15,800 bases of DNA, from assembly GCA_028277325.1 (NCBI GenBank), contig JANQGL010000164.1:1-15800 (forward strand), in the 5' to 3' direction. Under the pieces are notes generated by a model. It had not been told where the DNA came from and made no database searches. It worked only from the letters and a program-made list of their open reading frames with translations. Each line of letters starts with the position of its first letter. Position 1 is the first letter of the stretch. Shown piece by piece: positions 9,560-15,800 of the stretch. This DNA comes from Magnetospira sp. (lineage in GTDB: Bacteria > Pseudomonadota > Alphaproteobacteria > Rhodospirillales > Magnetospiraceae). The position numbers and the translations under genes were made by a program.

Positions 9560-10510
9560 ATGGCGGGGCTCACTCTTGACGAGATCGCGGTCTACGTGGC
9601 CAGCCCCGATCAGAATCTGCGCGGCACCATTCTGACCGTCCTGCGCAATGCCGGCTTTCGCGACATCGAATACGGCACCACGCTGGAGGCGGCGCGCGAG
9701 CAGATGTCCGGCCATCCCCCCGACCTCCTGTTCTGCGAGACCGAGTTCGCCGAAGGCGATTCCTCGGGCTTCGTCTACGATATTCGCCATAACCATTTGG
9801 GAAAGAACCCCTTTATCTGCGTCGTCATGATGACCTGGCAGCCGTCGGCCGAATTGGTCCACAAGGTCGTGAACTCGGGCGCCGACGACCTTTTGGTGAA
9901 GCCGATTTCGGTCTCCCAGGTCATCCAGCGGGTCAGCGCGCTGATCAAGAACCGCAAGGGGTTCATGGTGACCTCCGACTACATCGGCCCGGACCGCCGG
10001 CGCGCCAAGGACCGCCCGCCGCCCGAAACCCCGGAAGGCCAGATCGCGCCGATCTCGGTTCCCAACAGCCTGCGCGCCAAGGCGACCGGCGAGGCGACGG
10101 CGGCGCAGATCCAGGCTGAAATCGACGCCACCCTGCGCCAGATCAACAACCGCAAGGTGGAAGGGCATGCCCTGAAAGTGGTGGAACTGGTGGAACAGAT
10201 CCTGCCGGCCTACCGCGACCTGCGCGTCAACACCGAAACCCGCCGGCAGCTGTCAAACCTGGTCTACGTGGCCGAGGACACGGCGCGCCGCCTGGACGAC
10301 ACCGAATACGACCACGTGGCCGAGTTGTGCGGCAGCCTCGTCCAGGTCAGCAACGACATCTATGCCAGTTGGCAGAATCCCGCCCCGAAAGACCTCAAGC
10401 TGCTGGAGCCGATCGCCCGTGCCATCGAAACCGCCTTCACGGGTTCGAAGGCGGAGGCCGAACTGGCCCGCCAGATCACCGATACGGTGTCCGGCCGGCG
10501 CGGCAAATAG
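9560..10510 (+). CDS. Receiver-like protein with Glu at the phospho-site and an uncharacterised helical C-terminus
   Basis: 316 residues. Residues 7-132 have the response-regulator fold pattern: LDEIAVYVASPD, PPDLLFCETEF, ICVVMMTWQP and GADDLLVKPI. The phosphoacceptor position is E60 instead of Asp, and the acidic pair near residue 15 is replaced by S-P. The switch T92 and the lysine K114 remain. It therefore looks like a pseudo-receiver, possibly locked in an active-like state. Next come a YIGPDRRR motif (141-148), a proline-rich linker and a predicted all-helical domain (about 178-316) with no DNA-binding or catalytic motif that I recognise. The ATG at 9560, seven bases after the ispDF stop, gives the receiver its natural N-terminus, so the two are probably co-transcribed. 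Its 3' end overlaps the convergent phosphatase frame. Receiver family confidence is high; function is unknown. Confidence 0.85.
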   Translation: MAGLTLDEIAVYVASPDQNLRGTILTVLRNAGFRDIEYGTTLEAAREQMSGHPPDLLFCETEFAEGDSSGFVYDIRHNHLGKNPFICVVMMTWQPSAELVHKVVNSGADDLLVKPISVSQVIQRVSALIKNRKGFMVTSDYIGPDRRRAKDRPPPETPEGQIAPISVPNSLRAKATGEATAAQIQAEIDATLRQINNRKVEGHALKVVELVEQILPAYRDLRVNTETRRQLSNLVYVAEDTARRLDDTEYDHVAELCGSLVQVSNDIYASWQNPAPKDLKLLEPIARAIETAFTGSKAEAELARQITDTVSGRRGK

Positions 10511-11088
10511 GACGCGGCGGCAAGCGGCATCGGCCACGACAGCGGGTCGCCTTTCATCGGAGCCACCATAGCGGATCGTCTGGCCGCCACCGTCAAGTCG
10601 CAGACCTCGCGCACCGCCCCCTGCCCGCCGCCGCGCCGGGTCACGAAGCAGGCGGCGTCGACCACCTCCGGAACGGCGTCGGCAACCGTCAGCGGGCAGC
10701 CGACCCGGGTCAGGATCGGCAGGTCGTTCAGGTCGTCGCCCATGTGGGCGATCCGCGCCAACCCGATCCCCAAGTCGCCGGCCAGGGCTTCCAGGACCGC
10801 CAGCTTGTCGGTGGCCCCCAGGTAGCAGTGGGCGAGGCCGAGCCGCTCGGCCCGGCGATGGATCGCCGGAGTCGTGCTGGCGGTCAGGATCGCCACCTCG
10901 ACGCCGACCGCGCGCAGCCGCTTGATGCCCATGCCGTCCTTCACGTTGAAGCGGCGCAGCTCGCTGCCGTCCTCGGCGTAGTACAGCCCGCCGTCGGTCA
11001 GCACCCCGTCCACGTCCAGGGTCAGCAACGCCACCCCGCGCAACGCCGCGGTCAATTCGGTACCGGAAAGCTTGCCGCGGACGCTCAC
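10360..11088 (-). CDS. kdsC: KdsC/YrbI-type HAD phosphatase with an unusual C-terminal extension
   Basis: 242 residues as read. Residues 1-170 are a classic class C0 HAD phosphatase: nucleophile motif LLTLDVDGVLTDGG (catalytic D25 and D27), motif II ILTAS (68-72), DKLAV lysine (K95) and GDDLNDLP (117-124), then GGGQGAVREVCDLTVAAR. Family members hydrolyse KDO 8-phosphate (lipopolysaccharide synthesis) or related sugar-acid phosphates, usually as tetramers. They end within about 10-20 residues of this point, so the last 60 or so residues are unexpected. The frame runs 151 bases antisense into the upstream-facing end of the receiver gene. A lost stop codon or a one-base frameshift is possible: a TGA at 10556-10554 lies in the adjacent frame. 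The GTG start overlaps the stop of the GGDEF-EAL gene (GTGA) and follows GGGAGG by nine bases plus one. No other KDO or LPS transport gene is nearby, so substrate assignment is tentative. Confidence 0.85.
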   Translation of the reverse strand: MSVRGKLSGTELTAALRGVALLTLDVDGVLTDGGLYYAEDGSELRRFNVKDGMGIKRLRAVGVEVAILTASTTPAIHRRAERLGLAHCYLGATDKLAVLEALAGDLGIGLARIAHMGDDLNDLPILTRVGCPLTVADAVPEVVDAACFVTRRGGGQGAVREVCDLTVAARRSAMVAPMKGDPLSWPMPLAAASYLPRRPDTVSVIWRASSASAFEPVKAVSMARAIGSSSLRSFGAGFCQLA

Positions 11089-13319
11089 AGACGGCGGTCC
11101 TCCCGAATCAGTTTCTCGAATTCCTCGGCCGGCAGCGGCCGGCTGAAGAAGTAGCCCTGGATCTCGTCACACCAGTTCTGGCGCATGAAGGCCAATTGGC
11201 GCTCCGTTTCGACGCCTTCGGCGATGACCTTCAAGCCCAGGCTCTGGCCGATCGCCACCACCGCGCCGGCCAGGAACGATTCGTTGTCCGTATCGTCGAT
11301 GTCGGCGATGAACGATCGGTCGATCTTCAGCCCGTCCAAAGGCAGGTGCCTGAGATAGCTGAGCGACGAATACCCGGTCCCGAAATCGTCCACCGTGATG
11401 CGAATTCCCATCTCCCGCAAGTCGTTGAAGATTTGTATGACCTGCTCCATCTGCTCGAGGATGACCTGTTCGGTGATTTCCAGTTCAAGGTGTCGCGGAT
11501 CGATTTCCGTTTCCTCGATCACGGCGCGCACGGTGGCCACGAAATCCCCCTCGCGCAACTGGCGTGGCGACAGGTTCACCGCGACATCGAAACGCAGCAG
11601 GCCGTCCTGGGCCCATTTGCGCATCTGCCGGCAGGCGGTGCGGAGGACCCACGCCCCGAGGCCGACGATCATGCCGGTTTCCTCGGCCACCGGAATGAAC
11701 CTGTCCGGGGTCACCAGGCCGCCGGTGCCGGGCCAGCGCAGCAGCGCCTCGGCACCGCTGATGTGGCCGCTGCGCAGATCCACCTTCGGCTGGTAGTAGA
11801 GAACGAAATCCTCGTCCTGAATGGCCCGGCGCAAACGGTTTTCCAGCTTCAGCCGCTCCTGCGCCAGCGCGTTCATTTCGTCGGTGAACACCTGGATGCA
11901 GTTCCGGTTGAGGGCCTTGGCGTGCGACGCCGCGGTATCGGCGCTGCGGATCAGGTCGGCCACCGCGGCGCCGTCGCGCGGAAACATCGCCAGGCCGACG
12001 CTCGCCGTGACCACCACCTCGTGATCGGATCCCGGCAGGCTGAGCGGCTTCGCCACCGCCTCGCGGACCCGTTCGGCGATCACCAGGGCCTCCTCCAACT
12101 GCAGGTCCGGAGCCATGGCCAGGAACTCGTCGCCCCCCTGCCGGGCCAGGGTCGCGGTTTCCGGAAAGCAGGCCAGGATCCGCTTGCTCATGATGACCAG
12201 GAGCGCATCGCCCGTTTCGTGCCCGAGGCTGTCGTTGATGACCTTGAACCGATCCAGGTCCAGGTACATGAGGGCGAGCGACGACTCGTTGCGCAGCGCC
12301 GTGGCCAGGGAGTCGCGCAGCCGGTTCTGGAACAGGAGACGATTCGGCAGGCCGGTGAGGGTGTCGTAGAAGGCCTGGAAGCGGATCTGCTCCTCGTCCT
12401 CCTTCCGGCGCGTGATATCGCGCATCATGATGAGGTAGTGGGCGAGTCGCTGCCGATGGTCGCGCACCGCGAGCACGGTGCACCAGGCCGGAAACAGCTC
12501 GCCGGTCTTGCGCTGGCCCCAACACTCCCCTTCCCAGCGTCCGGTGCCATGCACCGACTTCCACATCCGACGCCGAAACGCGTCGCCGTCGCGGGTCGAG
12601 CCCAGGTCGTCCATGTGGTTGCCGACCGCGTCGGCGGGCCGATAGCCGGTCATTTTACAGTAGGAACGGTTGATGGTAACGATGCGGCGCTCGGGGTCGC
12701 ACAGCACGATGCCCTCGTCGGCGTTCTCGAACACGCTCTCGGAGAGGTTGATCGCCTGCACCGCCTTGTGGTACCGCGGCACGTTCTCGAGCACCCATAT
12801 GCTGCCCAACGAGACGTCGTCGGGATCGGCCGGACGGCCCCGGTATTTCACCCTCAGCTCCTGGCCGCCGGCGCCGCGAATGCCCGTTTCCCCGAAACAG
12901 TCGCGGCCGTGACGGAACTCCCGCACCGCATTGCGGCGGACCCGTTCGTACTCGGCGGCATTCACGTAGAGGGAGTCCACACCGCACCCGACAAGGTCTT
13001 CGGGCGCGCGTCCGACCCAATCGCAGAGGGTCCGGTTGACCCATCGCACGCGGCGGTTCACGACGTGCAAAATACCCACGTGCGTGCGTTCGAGGATCAG
13101 CGTCTGTTCGGCGATCTCCTGATCGTAGGCCGACGACGGGGGAGCCGGCACCGGGAGTGGGGTCGGCGCCGACGCGGCGCGGCGACGCATCGCCAGGGTG
13201 GCGCCACCGCCCAGCACCGCGATCGCCACCGGCATCCAGACCGGCAGCCCCCCGGCCACGGCGGTTGCCGCGGCAACGACCGTCAGCGCGACACCGAGCC
13301 CCGTGGTGGCCAACGGCAT
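11085..13319 (-). CDS. Membrane PAS-PAS-GGDEF-EAL cyclic-di-GMP protein
   Basis: 744 residues from the preferred start. Two hydrophobic helices (about 7-24 and 27-43) are followed by a basic, proline-rich linker and two PAS domains (about 68-182 and 193-305, the second ending MMRDITRRKEDEEQ). The GGDEF domain starts at YDTLTGLPNR, with an intact RQGGDEF (GGDEF at 395-399). The EAL domain has EALLRW (EAL at 524-526), NLSPRQL, ELEITEQ, VDDFGTGYSSL, LKIDRSFI, VIAEGVET and GYFFSRPLP. All main catalytic motifs of both domains are present, so it could make and degrade c-di-GMP. The RxxD inhibitory site normally five residues before GGDEF is missing. The ATG at 13319 is preferred because it forms TGATG with a small upstream ORF and the frame loses its G/C third-position bias upstream. 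An alternative in-frame ATG at 13451 would add 44 residues. The gene is coupled to kdsC downstream. Confidence 0.93.
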   Translation of the reverse strand: MPLATTGLGVALTVVAAATAVAGGLPVWMPVAIAVLGGGATLAMRRRAASAPTPLPVPAPPSSAYDQEIAEQTLILERTHVGILHVVNRRVRWVNRTLCDWVGRAPEDLVGCGVDSLYVNAAEYERVRRNAVREFRHGRDCFGETGIRGAGGQELRVKYRGRPADPDDVSLGSIWVLENVPRYHKAVQAINLSESVFENADEGIVLCDPERRIVTINRSYCKMTGYRPADAVGNHMDDLGSTRDGDAFRRRMWKSVHGTGRWEGECWGQRKTGELFPAWCTVLAVRDHRQRLAHYLIMMRDITRRKEDEEQIRFQAFYDTLTGLPNRLLFQNRLRDSLATALRNESSLALMYLDLDRFKVINDSLGHETGDALLVIMSKRILACFPETATLARQGGDEFLAMAPDLQLEEALVIAERVREAVAKPLSLPGSDHEVVVTASVGLAMFPRDGAAVADLIRSADTAASHAKALNRNCIQVFTDEMNALAQERLKLENRLRRAIQDEDFVLYYQPKVDLRSGHISGAEALLRWPGTGGLVTPDRFIPVAEETGMIVGLGAWVLRTACRQMRKWAQDGLLRFDVAVNLSPRQLREGDFVATVRAVIEETEIDPRHLELEITEQVILEQMEQVIQIFNDLREMGIRITVDDFGTGYSSLSYLRHLPLDGLKIDRSFIADIDDTDNESFLAGAVVAIGQSLGLKVIAEGVETERQLAFMRQNWCDEIQGYFFSRPLPAEEFEKLIREDRRL

Positions 13320-13444
13320 CAAAACCGACTGTCCGCTTGCGGTGGCGGCACGGGCGCCGGGGGAAGGGTCACCGGCTCGGACTGTTGGAGGAGTCGCAGC
13401 ACGATGTCGGATACCTGGGCCAGTTCCGGAATACCCACCAGCAT
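13319..13444 (-). CDS. Possible 41-residue leader protein coupled to the GGDEF-EAL gene
   Basis: Small ORF in a different frame from the GGDEF-EAL gene. It starts ATG at 13444 and ends in TGA that shares its A with the ATG at 13319 (TGATG). The product begins MLVGIPELAQ, has an amphipathic-looking SDIVLRLLQQ segment, and then a proline-rich tail with PPAPVPPP. By hand count, 29 of its 40 internal codons end in G or C. The overlapping upward extension of the GGDEF-EAL frame has only about half, so the coding signal favours this frame. No good Shine-Dalgarno precedes it, and I recognise no family. It could be a real small protein, a translational-coupling leader, or a chance frame. Confidence 0.4.
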   Translation of the reverse strand: MLVGIPELAQVSDIVLRLLQQSEPVTLPPAPVPPPQADSRF

Positions 13445-13497
13445 AGTGCATGGCGTGCCGCAGGCAAAGCGGTCCGGCGGCGTCCTGCGCGGCGGGC

Positions 13498-13526
13498 TGG
13501 AAACCGGCCGGCGATCCTGGAATAAT
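13498..13526 (+). promoter_or_regulatory. Candidate promoter of the PaaK-like gene
   Basis: TGGAAA (13498-13503; 4/6 to TTGACA), a 17-base spacer, and AATAAT (13521-13526; 5/6 to TATAAT). Transcription would start near 13533, leaving a leader of about 28 bases containing the GAGAGGA ribosome-binding site. This AT-rich hexamer stands out in a very G+C-rich stretch. It is a pattern match only. Confidence 0.4.
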
Positions 13527-13560
13527 CCGCCGCCCCACCCTACCCGAAGAGAGGACGTTC

Positions 13561-14871
13561 ATGCCCACCGACACCGGCGACAGGTTCATGTTCCAGCCCG
13601 AGATCGAGCGCATGTCGCGGGACGACCTTCGGCGGCTTCAGCGCCGCCGCCTCCAATGGACGCTTCGTCATGCCCACGACAACGTTCCCCATTACCGGAC
13701 CGCGTTCGCGGCGGCCGGAGTCACGCCCGACGATCTGCGGGACCTCGACGACCTGCGGCGGTTTCCGTTCACGGTCAAGGACGACCTGCGGGCCAATTAT
13801 CCGTTCGGACTGTTCGCGGTGCCGCGCGACCAGGTGCGGCGCCTGCACGCCTCGTCGGGCACCACCGGCAAGCCGACCGTGGTCGGCTACACCGGCGACG
13901 ACCTGGACACCTGGGCCGCTCTGATGGCGCGGTCGCTGGCCTGCGCCGGGGCGCGGCCGGGCGACCTGGTGCACAACGCCCTGGGCTACGGCCTGTTCAC
14001 CGGCGGGCTCGGGTTCCACGACGGGGCGCAACGCCTGGGCTGCACGGTGACCCCGGTGTCCGGCGGCGCCACCGAGCGTCAGGTCGGCCTGTTGCACGAT
14101 CTGCGGGCCGACGTCCTGGTCGCCACGCCCTCCTACGCGATGCGGATCGCCGAGGTGGCGGAGGCGGAGGGACGCCGCCTGCGCGACGCGCCGTTGCGGG
14201 TGGCGCCGCTGGGCGGCGAGCCGTGGAGCGATTCGCTGCGCGACGCGCTGGACGCGCGCCTCGGCCTGCGGTCCGTGGACTCCTACGGACTGTCGGAAAT
14301 CATCGGTCCCGGCGTGGCCATGGAATGCCAGGAGGTGCGCGACGGCGCGCATGGCTGGGAGGATGCGTTCCTGTTCGAGGTGATCGACCCGGACGGCGGC
14401 GAACCCTTGCCGATGGGCGAACCCGGGGAGCTGGTCATCACCACGCTCGCCAAGCAGGCACTGCCGATGATCCGCTATCGCACCCGCGACATCACGGCCC
14501 TGGACGACGCACCCTGCGCCTGCGGACGCACCCACCTGCGGCTGAAACGGATTCGGGGCCGCAACGACGATATGTTGATCATTCGCGGTGTGAACCTGTT
14601 CCCCAGCCAGGTGGAATCGTTCCTGCTCGGCGTGGACGGCCTGGCCCCCCATTACCAGCTCGTGGTGCGGCGGGCCGGCAGCCTGGACAGCCTGACCGTC
14701 GAGGTGGAGGCCCTGCCAGACGTCCCTCGCGAAGCCTACGATCCCCTGGCGCGGACGGTTCAGAAGTCCCTCAAGGCGATGGCCGGAGTCACCTGCCGGG
14801 CGGTCGTGCTGCGGCCCGGGGAGGTGCCGCGATCGGACGGCAAGGCGGTCCGGGTGCGCGACCTCCGCTGA
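13561..14871 (+). CDS. paaK: Phenylacetate-CoA ligase-like adenylate-forming enzyme
   Basis: 436-residue cytoplasmic member of the PaaK branch of AMP-forming acyl-CoA synthetases, close to the usual 430-440 residues. ATP/AMP-binding motifs are ASSGTTGKPTVVGYT (97-111), a central SYGLSEIIGPG (241-251) and MIRYRTRDI (303-311). A CACGR cysteine motif (319-323) and the C-terminal hinge region (IRGRNDDMLIIRGVNLFPSQ) follow. The family activates phenylacetate or related aryl acids to CoA thioesters; the exact acid cannot be read here. The ATG at 13561 follows GAGAGGA by five bases and gives the family N-terminus; in-frame extension upstream is out of register with any signal. No other paa catabolic gene is in the window, so this is an orphan copy that may serve another aryl acid. 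It diverges from the c-di-GMP block. Confidence 0.9.
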   Translation: MPTDTGDRFMFQPEIERMSRDDLRRLQRRRLQWTLRHAHDNVPHYRTAFAAAGVTPDDLRDLDDLRRFPFTVKDDLRANYPFGLFAVPRDQVRRLHASSGTTGKPTVVGYTGDDLDTWAALMARSLACAGARPGDLVHNALGYGLFTGGLGFHDGAQRLGCTVTPVSGGATERQVGLLHDLRADVLVATPSYAMRIAEVAEAEGRRLRDAPLRVAPLGGEPWSDSLRDALDARLGLRSVDSYGLSEIIGPGVAMECQEVRDGAHGWEDAFLFEVIDPDGGEPLPMGEPGELVITTLAKQALPMIRYRTRDITALDDAPCACGRTHLRLKRIRGRNDDMLIIRGVNLFPSQVESFLLGVDGLAPHYQLVVRRAGSLDSLTVEVEALPDVPREAYDPLARTVQKSLKAMAGVTCRAVVLRPGEVPRSDGKAVRVRDLR

Positions 14872-14973
14872 CCGATTCCATTCATTAACCCTATGGATTT
14901 CAAGGAAAAACGATAGAGAGCCCGCCTTTTTTCGGAGATCGTTCGCGGTGGCGAGTCGGGGTCCGGAGCCTCC

Positions 14974-15312
14974 CTACAGGATGGGATCGCCCAGCGGGTG
15001 CGTGCCGTCCGGCGACTCGATCTCCACCACCCATAGATCGGGATCGTAACGTCTTTGTCGGGCAATGTAGTCGTCGGCCTCGGTCTCCGCGACCGGGTCG
15101 GCGCCGCAGCCGCGCATCCAGGCCCGACGGCCGTCCCCGGTGCGGGTCTGGGCGAGCACCTGGCACCGACGGTCGCGCAAAACGAGCTTGATCAGGACCG
15201 CCCCGGCCGCCTCGTCGCCGCGGTCCAGAACGGTGGCGATGTGACCCAGGGACTGGCAACTACGAATGCAGGCCTGAACCCACAGGCGGGTTTTCAGGCG
15301 CGCCTCGTCCAT
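14974..15312 (-). CDS. DUF1491 family protein
   Basis: 112-residue small soluble protein. The motif pattern RLWVQACIRSC, IATVLDRGDEAAGAVLIKL, RRAWMRGCG, ETEADDYIARQRRYDPDLW and VVEIESPDG matches DUF1491, a family found mainly in alphaproteobacteria with no assigned function. No signal peptide or membrane segment is seen. The ATG at 15312 lies ten bases after the stop of the parvulin gene on the same strand, so the two are probably one transcript. The leader has no strong Shine-Dalgarno. The gene ends with TAG and converges on the PaaK-like gene. The 102 bases between them contain no clear terminator hairpin. Confidence 0.85.
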   Translation of the reverse strand: MDEARLKTRLWVQACIRSCQSLGHIATVLDRGDEAAGAVLIKLVLRDRRCQVLAQTRTGDGRRAWMRGCGADPVAETEADDYIARQRRYDPDLWVVEIESPDGTHPLGDPIL

Positions 15313-15322
15313 TCTGGGCGGG

Positions 15323-15643
15323 TCAGGCGGTGCGGCGGATCAGGTGATAGCCGAAATCGGTTTCCACCACCTCGCTCACCGCATCAACGTCGAGGCCGAA
15401 CGCCGCGTCCTCGAAGGCTTTGACCATGGTCCCGGGACCGAACGTACCGAGGTCGCCCCCCTCGCGCCCGGACGGGCAGTCGGAGTGGGTGCGCGCCAGA
15501 TCGGCGAAGTCGGCGCCGCCGTCCAGCTCCGATTTCAGCGCCGCAATCTGCTCAAGGGCCTCGTCCTTGCTGCGGGTGGCGGTCGACCGCATCGACCCCT
15601 TGTACATGAGCAGGATATGCGACGCGCGGACGGTATCGGCCAT
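15323..15643 (-). CDS. Small Pin1-type parvulin peptidyl-prolyl isomerase
   Basis: 106-residue stand-alone parvulin domain with no signal peptide, so probably cytoplasmic. Key residues of the Pin1 active site are present: H9 (RASHILLMY), C56 (HSDCPSGREGGDLGTF) and H100 (GYHLIRRT). It also has the GTMVKAFEDAAFGL and VSEVVETDFGYH motifs. Unlike PpiC it carries a longer first loop (K15 to R24, KGSMRSTATR) followed by SKDEALEQI, resembling the Pin1 catalytic domain; the WW domain is absent. It catalyses cis-trans isomerisation of peptide bonds before proline. The ATG at 15643 follows GGAGAG by five bases and begins MADTVRASH. The frame remains open to a TTG at 15769, but that extension crosses an inverted repeat and has non-parvulin composition. 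It probably forms a two-gene unit with the DUF1491 gene. Confidence 0.92.
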   Translation of the reverse strand: MADTVRASHILLMYKGSMRSTATRSKDEALEQIAALKSELDGGADFADLARTHSDCPSGREGGDLGTFGPGTMVKAFEDAAFGLDVDAVSEVVETDFGYHLIRRTA

Positions 15644-15687
15644 GAAGTCTCTCCGTATGTCGAATGCCGGTGCGAAGGTGCCTTCCC

Positions 15688-15761
15688 AGTGTGGTGGATT
15701 CGAAGTTCGCGATAGTATTCGGGGCAGAGTCCATGGCGAATTTCGACTCCGGAACCACACT
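15688..15761. repeat. Imperfect 74-base inverted repeat upstream of the parvulin gene
   Basis: The outer arms AGTGTGGT (15688-15695) and ACCACACT (15754-15761) are perfect complements. The inner arms TCGAAGTTCGC (15700-15710) and GCGAATTTCGA (15736-15746) pair at 10 of 11 positions, the exception being a G-T wobble on the plus strand. The internal loop is 4 versus 7 bases and the terminal loop 25 bases. A leftward TACTAT (15717-15712) that could be a -10 box lies in the loop, with TTCGCC at the -35 position inside the right arm. It could be an operator or an RNA structure; the right edge of the window prevents seeing further context. Confidence 0.5.
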
Positions 15762-15800
15762 AGACTCAAGAGGTTACCTGGTGTCCTTATCGAATCCGAA

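Noticed and set aside
13320..13613. Upstream starts of the GGDEF-EAL gene (13613 or 13451)
   Set aside because: The first overlaps the divergent PaaK-like gene and its ribosome-binding site. The extension has weak G/C third-position bias and no domain. 13451 cannot be fully excluded.
11196..14888. Open frame of 1230 codons on the plus strand
   Set aside because: It is antisense to the GGDEF-EAL gene and then runs out of frame through the PaaK-like gene. The product is His/Arg/Asp/Gln-rich with no recognisable domain, as expected from antisense frames in high-G+C DNA.
14872..14973. Terminator between the convergent PaaK-like and DUF1491 genes
   Set aside because: T-runs are present on each strand (a TTTTTT near 14930 on plus, a TTTTT on minus) but no G+C-rich stem precedes either.
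15644..15769. N-terminal extension of the parvulin to a TTG at 15769
   Set aside because: The ATG at 15643 has GGAGAG at good spacing and the typical parvulin start. The extension has Trp/Arg/Pro-rich non-family sequence and crosses the inverted repeat.

Overview
The window looks like chromosomal DNA from a high-G+C alphaproteobacterium, most likely of the Rhodospirillales type. By eye it is about two-thirds G+C, with strong G/C preference at third codon positions. The taxonomic call rests on three things: the dusB(nifR3)-ntrB-ntrC-ntrY-ntrX gene order, a fused bifunctional ispDF, and a DUF1491 protein. I see no insertion sequence, integrase, tRNA, rRNA or CRISPR array.

Layout. Positions 152-7381 (minus strand) hold a tightly packed nitrogen-regulation operon read dusB > ntrB > ntrC > ntrY > ntrX. 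The junctions are TGATG, GTGA, one base apart, and an 11-base overlap. A membrane protein of the YpjD/CcsA (cytochrome c assembly-like) family lies just upstream on the same strand (7474-8274). Between it and dusB there are 92 bases with a small stem-loop and a plausible NtrC-type dyad. At 8275-8391 a divergent promoter region separates this leftward block from the rightward ispDF (8392-9552). ispDF is followed 7 bases later by a receiver-like protein that has glutamate where the phosphorylated aspartate should be (9560-10510).

A second leftward block runs from 13444 to 10360: a possible 41-codon leader ORF, a membrane PAS-PAS-GGDEF-EAL cyclic-di-GMP protein, and a KdsC-type HAD phosphatase. 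They are joined by TGATG and GTGA junctions. The phosphatase frame runs 151 bases into the 3' end of the convergent receiver gene. Diverging from this block is an orphan phenylacetate-CoA ligase-like gene (13561-14871). The right end holds a leftward pair, a Pin1-type parvulin and a DUF1491 protein, preceded by a 74-base imperfect inverted repeat.

Function. The left half is nitrogen control: NtrB/NtrC is the soluble sensor kinase and sigma-54 activator pair, and NtrY/NtrX is the membrane sensor and its partner. NtrX lacks the GAFTGA sigma-54 contact motif, so it probably regulates differently from NtrC. The right half is a mixture of isoprenoid precursor synthesis, c-di-GMP turnover, a sugar-phosphate phosphatase, aryl-CoA activation and protein folding. 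Most of the window is ordinary chromosomal core. The most unusual items are the Glu-type pseudo-receiver, the small ORF coupled to the GGDEF-EAL gene, the KdsC C-terminal extension, and the inverted repeat ahead of the parvulin.
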